Origin: Phylloscopus collybita
Taxonomy: Eukaryota > Chordata > Aves > Passeriformes > Phylloscopidae
Direction of reading: 5' to 3'
Assembly (NCBI GenBank): GCA_027886175.1
Contig: JAJNNQ010000003.1
Location: 3,827,501-3,891,500, forward strand
Length of the DNA stretch: 64,000 bases
Position numbers and translations under genes: made by a program. Within the stretch, counting starts at the first letter, position 1, and each line of letters opens with the position of its first letter. This document shows, piece after piece, positions 50,281 to 59,779 of this stretch. The notes beneath the pieces were generated by a model. It saw nothing but the letters and a program-made list of their open reading frames with translations. It ran no database searches and was not told the DNA's origin.

Positions 50281-50379
50281 AAGGCCAGCCATCCACGGGC
50301 CGGGCGCAGGAAATTCCAGCCATCTGATGAGCTGTTGGCTTCACGAGCAGCTCTTCACATGTCACCAAGGGCTATTTTC

Positions 50380-50392
50380 TTTTTTTTTTTTT
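50380..50392. repeat. Poly-T run (13 T)
   Basis: Homopolymer immediately upstream of the G-rich and CpG-rich segment. Confidence 0.85.
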
Positions 50393-50404
50393 GCTGGTTC
50401 CCTG

Positions 50405-50505
50405 GAAAGGCATAGGAAAGGCAAGGCAGGGGCAAGGCGAGGCGCTGGGAAAGGCAGGGCAGGGAGGGAAGGCAAGGCTGCCCTGGGGCAGGCAGGGCAG
50501 AGCAC
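50405..50505 (+). repeat. G-rich GGCAAGGCAGGG-type low-complexity repeat
   Basis: Degenerate units of AAGGC, AGGGC and AGGGA cover about 100 bp. They include a four-run G3 motif (50447-50468) able to form a G-quadruplex. Open frames here encode Gly/Arg/Ala/Lys-rich low complexity and are not credible proteins. Confidence 0.8.
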
Positions 50506-50523
50506 GATTTGGTGCAGGAGCAA

Positions 50524-50700
50524 GCGGAAAACCTGTCGCTTCCCGGAGACAGACGGGTGCGTGTCTGCCCCCGAGGCTGCAGCGCTACAAATCCCGAGCT
50601 GCTCCCGCAGCCTTGTGGCGGCCTGCCCTCGGGGCGAGCCGCCTATGGTTTCTTTTTGAACAAGCTATCTTTTAACACTCACAACCGGGGGACGGTTTAA
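50524..50700. promoter_or_regulatory. Densest CpG cluster of the window
   Basis: I count about 15 CpGs in 180 bp, with some 13 in the core 50524-50641, in a GC-rich segment surrounded by CpG-poor DNA. Together with the G-rich repeat just upstream it forms a small island-like domain. In vertebrates such islands often mark promoters or poised regulatory DNA. No coding exon, TATA box or known gene start is recognised. It is shorter than a classical CpG island. Confidence 0.5.
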
Positions 50701-50722
50701 CAGAAAAGAGAGCGTCTCAAAA

Positions 50723-50754
50723 TTTTTTTTTTTCTTCTTTTTTTTTTTTTTTTT
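50723..50754. repeat. T-rich tract
   Basis: Two long T-runs (11 and 17 T) separated by CTTC. It lies between the CpG cluster and the exon-like segment. Confidence 0.85.
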
Positions 50755-50820
50755 GCGAGCGACATCCCCCCTAGACTCTACCCAAACAAAGCTACTAATG
50801 TGTGGTCATTTTCTTGGCAG

Positions 50821-50964
50821 CGTGGCTGCATGCTGATAACACCGCTGCCTGCTATTCTCCCAGGAGCGGGGCTGCTGGAAGACTGCTCCCTACCTCATCC
50901 CCTGATGCTTCTGATGCGGGTGATCCTCCGACTGCACGGCGCCAACCACAACATGCTACCCACC
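50821..50964 (+). other. Exon-like segment with good splice signals (unproven)
   Basis: Upstream, CTACTAAT (50792-50799) closely matches the TACTAAC branch-point consensus, with the branch A about 22 nt before the acceptor TTTCTTGGCAG ending at 50820. Downstream, ACCGTGAGA places a donor GT at 50965 followed by GAGA. The enclosed 144 bp is a multiple of three and open in the frame beginning at the CGT just after the acceptor. A second frame is also open. The peptide resembles nothing I know. The flanking CpG cluster supports a transcribed or regulatory locus. It may instead be a conserved non-coding element. Confidence 0.25.
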
Positions 50965-51359
50965 GTGAGAGAGCAGGACACAGGCTGCTCTAGTCAGGAG
51001 TTATCGTCTATCATACTGATTGACGAAACCAAGAGTGAGCAGAAAAAATAAACACGAACAGAGGCTGCAGTGTATGGGGCAGTCAGCTGGGAGTTTTAGT
51101 ATTTGGCCTTGGTGATCCTACTCTCATGGTAGGTTATCTTTTCCTTGTGCTATCATTTATCATAACTTTGAGGGCCAGAGGGAGAAACAAACCTACAATT
51201 TTTTTCTATTGGTTACATTCATTAAACTCTTCTTTTTTTAGCACCACTTCCTTTGCCCCTAATAACAATCCCACCCCCTCGATCTGTATTCCCCAAAGAA
51301 CAGTGAAATCAAATCTAAGTACAGTCCTCCCCTTTTACTCCTATTACAGCAATAGACCA

Positions 51360-52060
51360 TTGCAAGCAATTAACCTCTGTTATTCCATCAGACCCGGGCC
51401 TCAGCCGCACGCTCGCCCGGCAGGGCCTGGCTGCAGCCAGCATTAACTCCTGCCTCAGCTCCCTCCATCCTGGCCCCCAACATTATTTGGGAAGAGATGT
51501 TGGTTTTGTCACGACCATCTCCTCTCTGCAAATAACGCCGGTAGACTTTTGCAGGCACGGCCCAAGTTCTGTATTGGGCCTGACAGCCACCATAAAGCAC
51601 TCCCTGAAGTGTCAGTAACAAAGATGATTTGTATGGGGCTTGCAGTCATCCCCTCTTCTAATAGCTTTCTCATTCCAGCACAGAAACACTGAGCAGAGAG
51701 CAGCTGCTTAAAGCTGATACAAGCATTTCTTCTCTCAGCAGGCCATTCTTGCATAACCATTTATTTTGCAGAGTTTTAAAGTGCCTGAAGGATTTAATTA
51801 TGTACATAGACAACCCCTATAAACTCTATTCTAGGCTTTTTATTGACTTTTGTGCCAGGCAGCTCTTAGGCATTTCAATTAAGTGTTTTTTTATAAGAAA
51901 AGCAACAATATAGTAAAAGAATATATTCTTTATAGATAGTTCCAAACAGTTTGTGCCGATTTAATAAAGTTTATTTAATTGACGAGGATTTAGAATATCT
52001 TATGCTACAACTTGGAATACACGTCCTTTTGGACCATGGATCTGTTTAAAAGAGCCTGCC
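51360..52060. other. Candidate conserved non-coding block
   Basis: The first half has a CpG-containing, balanced composition (CpGs cluster near 51393-51418), a TGCAAAT octamer near 51527 and AACAAAG (SOX/TCF-like) near 51617. The second half is AT-rich with ATTTAATTA near 51790, TTCAATTAAG near 51875 and a 16-bp palindrome (51916-51931). There is no credible open frame. Conservation is unverified. Confidence 0.3.
51916..51931. repeat. 16-bp perfect palindrome
   Basis: AAAGAATATATTCTTT is its own reverse complement. It is composed of AT-rich half-sites and lies within the candidate block 51360-52060. Confidence 0.85.
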
Positions 52061-54397
52061 AGGACCACTTAGGTACCAGGGGAAAACAGCTTGGATCTGA
52101 TTACTTAATCCTAATAACGTGTTGTGAAACTTTAGGAGACTACCTGTCATTTAGCATCGTGGTCAAAATTGAAGGGGTAAATAGCTAAGAGATGAAGTCT
52201 GGCATTGTCTCAGTCAGTCTCAGTTTTGGGGCTCCTGGAGCAGGACAGAAGAAATTTTCCGTGCTCCCAAATTTTCCGGAAAGGCCAACGTTGCCTTTAT
52301 CTGCTTTCTAAACTATTTACAAGGCTTCTGCAAACCTGCCTTCATTATGGCATAGGATATTTCAGTCCCAGCAGGTGGCCAACAGGAGAGCAGGCCTGTT
52401 TGTGAAATATGTAATACCCTTTTCATATACTTTAACCAGAAATGTGCACCTCAACAGCCCTCCTAACCCTTCTAATTTCCCTTTCTCCTCTTAATCTGCT
52501 CTGCAAGCCATGAGCATGCATTAAAATCTCCCTAAAACATTTCACCCAGAGGCAATGTAATTCCGCAACAAGCAACCAACATTTCACAGCTCTGGAGTAA
52601 TAGATTAATTTGAACCTAATGTTGCCCGTCGTTTACTGCTCCAAATGTTCTGGTGTAGACATAGCCCCGAGGCGCAGCGCTGTGGCATGCGCGGCTCCTG
52701 GAACCAAAGCTACAGTTGGCTTCACATCTGTGCATCACATTTGCCATGTGCCTCATTATCCCGCGCCCCACTGTGCCTACCTGTCCCAATCAGCTTCTCA
52801 GCCACAGGCTATCCAATTTTTTTCCTCCCCCCGACTAAGGATCTTTGTTCTCCTTCTCACTTACTAAATTTTTGCGAGACCTCTGCACCCGAGCAGTAGG
52901 GATTCCGCGCACGTGAACCTCCAAGCTTCTCCAGGTTCTTAATTCTCCATTAGGAACAGGAAAATTACAACATTAAGTCTCCGACATGTCACTGCATAAA
53001 TTGTACCATTTGCAGAATCTAATATAAAGTCGGTGACTAAGCACATAAGCATGTAATAAAGAACTGAGTTGTTTGTTTTGACTTTAACAAGTTCGGTCTG
53101 CATCAATTATCTGTAAGTAAAGAAAGAGTAATTTCCAATTCCAGATAAAAACCCCTGTCACAGAAAGAAAAGATTATTACGGCCAAAATCAAAACCAACT
53201 GTTCCCAAAAGTTTAAAGAGCCAACCTTTTAAAATTCATTGATACAAGAGCAAAAATACATGCAATTTCTGTGTTCAGATGAAAATAAAATCAACTTTTA
53301 ACAGGAAAGTGTGCCTGTTTTAGTATTTAAAGTTCTGTATTTAATTCTCTATTTATAGAAACATGTGCAAAAAAGACACAGTGCCTTTATCTCAAGCCAC
53401 TACATAGTAAAGAAGAGAAAGTAAAATACAGTCTCAAGCAGGAGCAGGAATCTATCTCAAACCAAATATATCGGTCTGAAACCCAACAGCTCATCACTGC
53501 ATTAAAAGGTTACTTTGTTTTTGCTTCAGTGTATAAAGCACTTGAGTTTGCTTTAAGTTTATATCCTTTTGATTTTTTCTGGGGAGGAGAAATTAAAAAT
53601 GCTTTTTGGTCTAACAGAGCAAAACCTTTAAGGAGATGCCAGAGGAACTGGAGCCTGATGGACACTGTTCTGTTTCCTTCCAGCAGCACCAAAGGGTCTC
53701 AGCACAGGTAAAACACCACTTTTCTGCCTCCCAGACCCAGGAAGAGGATCTGACACGACTGAAAGCCCCTTATCCAAGCACTGTTAAATCGAATAAACTC
53801 TGGTGGCACAACCCAATTTCTCGTCCTGTGAGATCCTGAGCTTCCTGCTGCAAACTTCTCCTGGCATCATTTTTAACAGCAATTTTTACCTGGCCTTCCC
53901 TGAGTAGCTGTCAATTCTGCCACCAGTCTTACCTGCTGCAGTTTACGAACTATATTAGATTTCTACACGTAATTCTAACGCACACACTCCTAGCACATTT
54001 CATTACATGCTTGAATTAATTTATTCTATATGGAATTTGTTACCTTTACAATAAAAAAAAAAAAAGTTACTATTCATTATTGAGAGCAGACAGATGGAAC
54101 ATGTTCAATTTAAGACATCAATAAGAAAGGGGGGGGCGGGGGTGAAATCTTATAATCCGTGTGGCACAACCTATTCCATCTGGTACTTCCAACTTGTCTG
54201 CCAAGACTTTTTTCCTATATAAAAGTGAACGTTTCTCTTTAGACTTAACGGAACATTCTTGGGCATTAAGATTCTGCATCTGATTTATAGATAACAAGCA
54301 ACAACACACACTTAACATACAGTATTTGGAAAGCATAATCTCTTTCATAAGGTAAAGGCTGTAGGCTTGACCTAGGAGAAAACAAAACAAAACCCAC

Positions 54398-54425
<28 letters not shown>
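54398..54425. repeat. Poly-A run (28 A)
   Basis: Longest homopolymer in the window, preceded by an A/C-rich lead-in (54380-54397). No retroposed body or target-site duplication is evident. Confidence 0.9.
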
Positions 54426-54429
<4 letters not shown>

Positions 54430-55828
54430 CAAACTCCAGGAAATTGTATTTATCTGAAAATGTTATCTGGGCAGTCAGAACAGAAGCTGCAGCTTTTGCT
54501 TTAATGAACCACGAAAGTGATTCAGCAAACTGCTTTGGTCTCTTAAAAACAAATATTAAGCAACACCAATGCTAAATTATGCAGCAACAACAACAACAAA
54601 GTTAGCTACCTCTCAACAGGAAGAAAGACCTTTTTAGCACATTCCTACCAACATCCAGCATCTGGGAGATAATGCCAAAAACTGTAAGGTTTTGGCACGT
54701 GTCAAAATCAATTTTAACTGTTGGTTTAAAGGTGACTCAATTAATGGAAATCTATTTCCAATGAACATTAAGATAATGGAGCTAAAGCAATAATTTTTCT
54801 TAAAACAACTTGTTCCAAGAGTGTTTAATCAAATAGGTTTGGGGGTTTTTTTTCTAGTTTCTTTTTGACAGAGCATTAACAGTACGTTTTCCATAAGTTT
54901 CATTTCCATTCTTGAAGCATGTCCCCTAATTCCTGCAGTGCTTTGCATTAAGCTGTCTCATTATACCAAAGACATTATGTCACTTCTCTGTTTATGAGCA
55001 CACTGGCCCTCAGCCCTTGCAATAACACCCAGCCACAAACACCCACTTCTGGCAACCAGCCTAATGACGGAAAGGATTGTTTCAAACCAAAAATGAAGAG
55101 GAATCCAATTATCCACCTAAACCTTCCCAGGCACGGGGGAACACATTAATTTGCCGTAATCATGTACCAAAGGTTCACATTTATCTTTTACATCTTGGGG
55201 AGAGATTATGTGGGCGGCCACGGAAATGAGTGGTCAGGCTGGAGAGCCTCACGTGGGTGCACTTGGTGTGGAAAAGCAAAACAACGAGCATCTGCCTCGT
55301 GTATCCCATGTCTACCTATCACCTCCTGCATCTCTAGCACGGAAAGAGAAGTGTTTTCACTGCTAATTTTATGGTATTTGGTTGCAAATGTGTAATATTT
55401 GCTTTCCTTGAAGGCTGCCAACTTTTCTTGTGTTTTAAGGAGAAAACTATAGCAGAGCAAGGAATTCCTCTGGGATGGAGAGTGCAGGGATGAGGTCTGT
55501 GTCAGCTGTAGGACCTCTGAGCCCACCACCATCAGAGAGTTAAACATTCCTATCTGTGTAAAACTGGACTAGCCACGATTATTCAGTGAAGAGATTTAGG
55601 ATTTATGTAAAAATAAAAGGGTTCAGCCGCACAGGAGTTTTCTGGTGTATCGGTGAAAGAAGAGATCCCACTCATGTGCTGGGGCACCAAGGTCCTCACC
55701 TGCAGCATCCCAGCCCCACATGGGCACCCCGGGGAGGCAGGTGAGAAGGATGCACAAGCAGAGTCTGGGGAATACCGTGAGGATATTTGAAAATTAGCAA
55801 TACATTTCTTTTTCCCTTTGGTCACGGC

Positions 55829-55850
55829 TTTTTTTTTTTTTTTTTTTTTT
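55829..55850. repeat. Poly-T run (22 T)
   Basis: Homopolymer followed directly by five C. No adjacent retroposon was recognised on the minus strand. Confidence 0.9.
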
Positions 55851-57029
55851 CCCCCTTCTGACTTTCGGTCAGAGTTTACTCTGAGGCCAAAAGCACCGCG
55901 GGGTCTTTTTTCCCCTCACTGCAGTTTCTGCGTGCGGGGGGACATTTCATTCCTCCCGACATCCAGAACCTGTACATGATTAAAGCTGAGCTGGGGCAGC
56001 ATTAACATCCTGCTAACAAACCCCTCCTGCCATGGGGATGTGGGCCGGGAGGGGCAGGAGGGCCACGGCCCCGCAGCCGCTCCCCTGGGTCAGGGCATGC
56101 TGGGAGGGGAAATAAGCTACAGAGCAGACAATTTTCAGCTTGACTGGTTTTACTTTCTCTACCAGGCCTCACGAAAACAAACTGACAAAACAAAGGACAC
56201 AAAATTAATGACCCATGCCTTCTGTCAATTGACTCTTAGTAACAGTGGCTAGTTCACCTTAATTTTATTTTATTTTTTTTTTTCCCTTCACTTTGAGTGA
56301 GTCACCGTAGGCAGCGGTTAAGGTTCATTTAAAAATTCTTCGGAGGCATCACTTGGTTTTCATTAATTTGGTAACTGTAGTTTCTGATGGTGACGAACAA
56401 ACAATGCAGAAGAGTTCATTCAAATAAAAAATAAAACCACAACAAACCTCTTAGCCACTGCGTGTGTTTTCCCAGTAATGGTTGTAAATAAAGGCGTATC
56501 TATATCCCAGGGACAGACACACTACTCAGGGTTTGCCATCTCCTCGAAACATTTTGCCCTCTTCATTTCCTTTTGAAACACCATTATTTATATGGCTGAA
56601 GTTTCACTTGACAGCTCGCCAGAAAGCCAAGTTACAACAAATCTTTTACTGTGAAGCAACAACATTATTTCTGAGTTGGCTTTACCTGTGTTTTCAACAG
56701 AGATGGATTTTATGTCCTAGTGAATCCCACTTAAAAAACGCTAATATCTTGATCTCTCTTGCACAGCACTTTGTGTTTCCCAAGCCTTGCTGCAATCACA
56801 GGTTTTCCTTTTATAATTCCTGGCACTTGGGGAGAAGGTGCCTGATGCTCCAGCCAGGAGCACTCACGTCCTTTAGCCCTGCATAGCTAAAGCGCTGCAC
56901 AACTTTTTAAATATTTACCCCATTATATAAATGTCCATTGAAGGGCACTTACATAAACGATAAGCGCTTACAGCAAACACTTTTAGAGAGCAGGATCTGT
57001 GGTATGCAGAGGAGATAAGGCCACTTCCT

Positions 57030-57128
57030 GCAAATCCTTATTCACAGAATTAGTCCTTAATCAGGCAAATAGACTCCCTGATATCAATGGGATTTCACAT
57101 GTGAGCAAGGGTGGCAGGATTGGGCTCT
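57030..57128. repeat. Ancient palindromic interspersed repeat
   Basis: CCTGCAAATCCTTATTCACA, then TAGTCCTTAATCAGGCAAAT, then the centre CCCTGATATCAATGGGATTT, then CATGTGAGCAAGGGTGGCAG and GATTGGGCTC. This is a well-preserved version of a repeat I recognise from archosaur and turtle DNA. It is organised as inverted arms (CCTGCAAATCCTTA against AAGGGTGGCAGGATTGG) around an ATTGATATCAATGGG centre. No coding capacity; the movement mechanism is not visible. Confidence 0.65.
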
Positions 57129-57134
57129 TAATGG

Positions 57135-58220
57135 GACATTTTAAAAATTCATGTCTCTTCCCAGTGAAAAACCTGTGAGACCTAATATTGATTTTAGTGG
57201 CAGTAAAAGCATCCCACTGTGCACATCCTAACCAGCAATATCCATACTGTGCAACCTGGTATCCTCCCCTCTAAAAATTTAGTTACATGTAGATTAACAC
57301 CATTATTCACCAAGACACTCTTTTTGGTTTATAAAAGGCTGTTATACAAAATAACCAACAGGTATGTCACAGGCTAAAGTATATCCAACAGAAATGGCAG
57401 TATTCAATTAAGGAAAATTAAGAGTACAAAGATGCCCCTTACCAGGAGTGAAAACAGTAAATTAAACATAATTGGAAGGTTTCAGAGACCTGGTGAAAAA
57501 GCTACTACAGGCAGTTCCTGTGAGAGACACAGAAATATGAACCTGATTTTACAGGTCTGGGGAGTGACCTGGAGCAGTGGTGTGTCTTGGAGCAACTACA
57601 CCTGGCTGAGGATGAGGCCAGACCCAATGCCAGGGCAGGACCACAGCTCCTGCTCCTACCTTTGAACTTAAAATTCCACTCATGCACCAGAAGAAAACAA
57701 GAACCAGGATTGCTAAAAGTCTATTTCCAGGCAGCCTAACTCACCACTTGCTGTCTATGAACTTCCTAGAAAGCTGGAAATATCATAGCGCTGCTCGCTT
57801 AGTGCCACTTTTTGTGCTGTTTGTCAGCATTTCCATTACAAACCTTTTTAAAGGGTTTCCAGCTCAGCCACAAAAAGCCACTTCAGGCTGAAAGCTGGCG
57901 TACAGCTTCCCAGTCTGGGAGTGAACGACTTTGTCAAGCTAAACAAAACGTGGTTTATCTCTCTTTAGCAAAGGAAAGGCTCTGGGAGGTTTGAAAATTA
58001 ACAGAAGCTCCTACTTATACAGAGCTGTATATTCTTGTCCTATTTTATATAGCATTAGCATATGTTATAAATTGCTGAGGATTTTTTTTTTAATGTGTTT
58101 AAATTAAAAACACACATAAATATGATCCCCCTCTGGCTATTTTGGATGAATCAGGGAGATTTTGCCAACGTCCCTCAGTTAGGCATTCAGCTGTTGGTGA
58201 CAATTAGAGAGAAGAAAAAA
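57135..58220. other. Non-coding stretch, no gene seen
   Basis: AT-rich DNA with short open frames (at most 77 codons) on both strands and no recognised repeat or motif cluster. Confidence 0.65.
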
Positions 58221-58226
58221 AAAGCC

Positions 58227-58255
58227 AAAAAAAGCTTTTTTTTTTTTTTTTTTTT
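58227..58255. repeat. A7-GC-T20 tract
   Basis: Seven A, then GC, then twenty T (58236-58255). The first 16 bp (58227-58242) are a perfect AAAAAAAGCTTTTTTT palindrome that could fold back. Confidence 0.9.
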
Positions 58256-58259
58256 CTCC

Positions 58260-59500
58260 TGGCTCTCCATCTTGCAGCCAAGTTCTGTGAATCACAGGGT
58301 GTTGGTAGCTGAGTATTGACCTATCAGCTCAATCAACAAACAAGAACACACAGCAGCTTCCTTTTATCTGTAAGTGCCAAAGCACTTGAGAGAGGGACAC
58401 ATCTATAAGCAACTTTATTTTACAAGATGGTCAAGGTCCCTTGAGGCTGCTTTCCCCTCTGCATGGGAAGAGAAGAGGAGGTTTAGAAGGGGTTAAGTGC
58501 CACTGCCCTGGTTGCTGGTGTGTGGTGGCACAGTGACAGACCTGGCACTGCCCACAGCAAATACATCAGGATTAGGAATTGCAGCTCTGGGGTGCACTAG
58601 GGCACAAAGGGAAGCTTGAATAGAAATCAGCCAAGAGGCACAATTAGGCAAGTTAATGGACCTAGAGTCCACCCAGGGCTGTAATGACAGGTATCACCTC
58701 TGTCTTGGATCACTGGAAACCAAAACAATATCTCCAAGGGAGGGTCACTCCAACCTCACCTAATCCCGAAGTCATTTTCACTGGGATCTGCTACTGGTGT
58801 TACCTGAGATATGGGATGGGTGGGTGGGTTTTCAGCTGGACAGGAGTTGAACCTTTTCTTATGCCTTTCTGCTGGTGCTGATGAGGGGATCCATGTGCAG
58901 GGGCTCCACATTGCACAAGGGGCTGGCAGGGATGTGCAGAGACACTTTGGGGCACGGGATCGCTCCCCAAGGTCAGGGCAGGGGAAGACTAAGGCAGCCA
59001 TCAGTCAGGAATAACTGTGATTAGCCATTAAAAAATCCACAGGTCACAGCAAATATAGCTCAAGGACTGCCCTGGCAAACTGAAATCCCCACATGTGCCC
59101 ACTGCAGCCCCCAGGCAGGTGGAAGAGCTCAGCTTTGCATGGAGGCAAAAGTGGCCATATAGGTTTTCTTCTACTTTTTCTCCAGTTGGAATGCCACCTA
59201 CTTCAGCCAGAGTTGTCAGTAAACCACACAGCATGAGACATCTGCAGAGCTAACAAATAGTCTTCTTCCACAGAAGAAAAAAGAATTGAGATGCTGTGTG
59301 TAGGAATGTGGAGGCCATGCAGAGTAAGACACCAGAAAAGCTGATAAAAAGTGCAGGAATATTAGCAAAATAATAATAATAATACAAAAAAATGACACTG
59401 CCTGTCCATTTAAAAATGCCTTGAGATAAGAATATTTCAAATTGTAGGAGTTTTGAATATAAAGGGGTCCATATCAACAAAACACTGATATATCTGCTCC
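58260..59500. other. Non-coding stretch with a G-quadruplex motif
   Basis: Contains the G3 motif at 58813-58828 and an AATAATAATAATAATA microsatellite near 59369-59384. The short open frames overlap on both strands and are chance. Confidence 0.6.
58813..58828 (+). other. G-quadruplex motif, four G3 runs
   Basis: GGGATGGGTGGGTGGG has four G3 runs with loops of 2, 1 and 1 nt. Such short loops favour a very stable parallel quadruplex. The motif is on the plus strand, with no CpG cluster or gene beside it. Confidence 0.85.
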
Positions 59501-59589
59501 TTTTCCTTCCTCTGTCTCCAGCATTCGCTCGGTGGACGGACGCACACGGCAGCCACCGAAATAATGGGATACTGGTTTAAATGATCACT

Positions 59590-59770
59590 GGATTAGGCCT
59601 TATGGTCTTCATTCAGCAAAGCATTTAAGCATATGTTTAAGGTTAAACACATACTTTTCATGCTTAACTCTACAGGAATAAGCTTAAGTATATGCATCAA
59701 TTTGAGCAGGCACTTAAGAGCTCTGCAAAATCACGATGGACATGCTCAGACATGTGTTAAGTGCACAGTG
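59590..59770. repeat. Ancient palindromic interspersed repeat
   Basis: ATTCAGCAAAGCATTTAAGC, then ATATGTTTAAGGTTAAACAC, then CATGCTTAACT and AGGCACTTAAGAGCTCTGCA. This is the pattern TCAGCAAAGCACTTAAGCAtgTGCTTAA and its inverted half that I recognise from widespread archosaur and turtle repeats. The two halves face each other across about 90 bp. It is diverged and old, without coding capacity. Confidence 0.65.
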
Positions 59771-59779
59771 CTCCTTAAC

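Larger units (their letters stand above)
52065..57020. other. Non-coding stretch rich in homopolymers
   Basis: About 5 kb with no supported gene. It holds A13 (54053-54065), a G8-C-G5 run near 54129-54142, A28 (54398-54425), CAACAACAACAACAA near 54586-54600, T22 (55829-55850), T11 (56273-56283) and a GC-rich patch at 56036-56110. Open frames are short and unrelated to known proteins. Confidence 0.65.

Noticed and set aside
50327..50675. Gly/Arg/Ala-rich open frames in two frames
   Set aside because: Product of the G-rich GGCAAGG repeat and the CpG cluster; no protein family resemblance.
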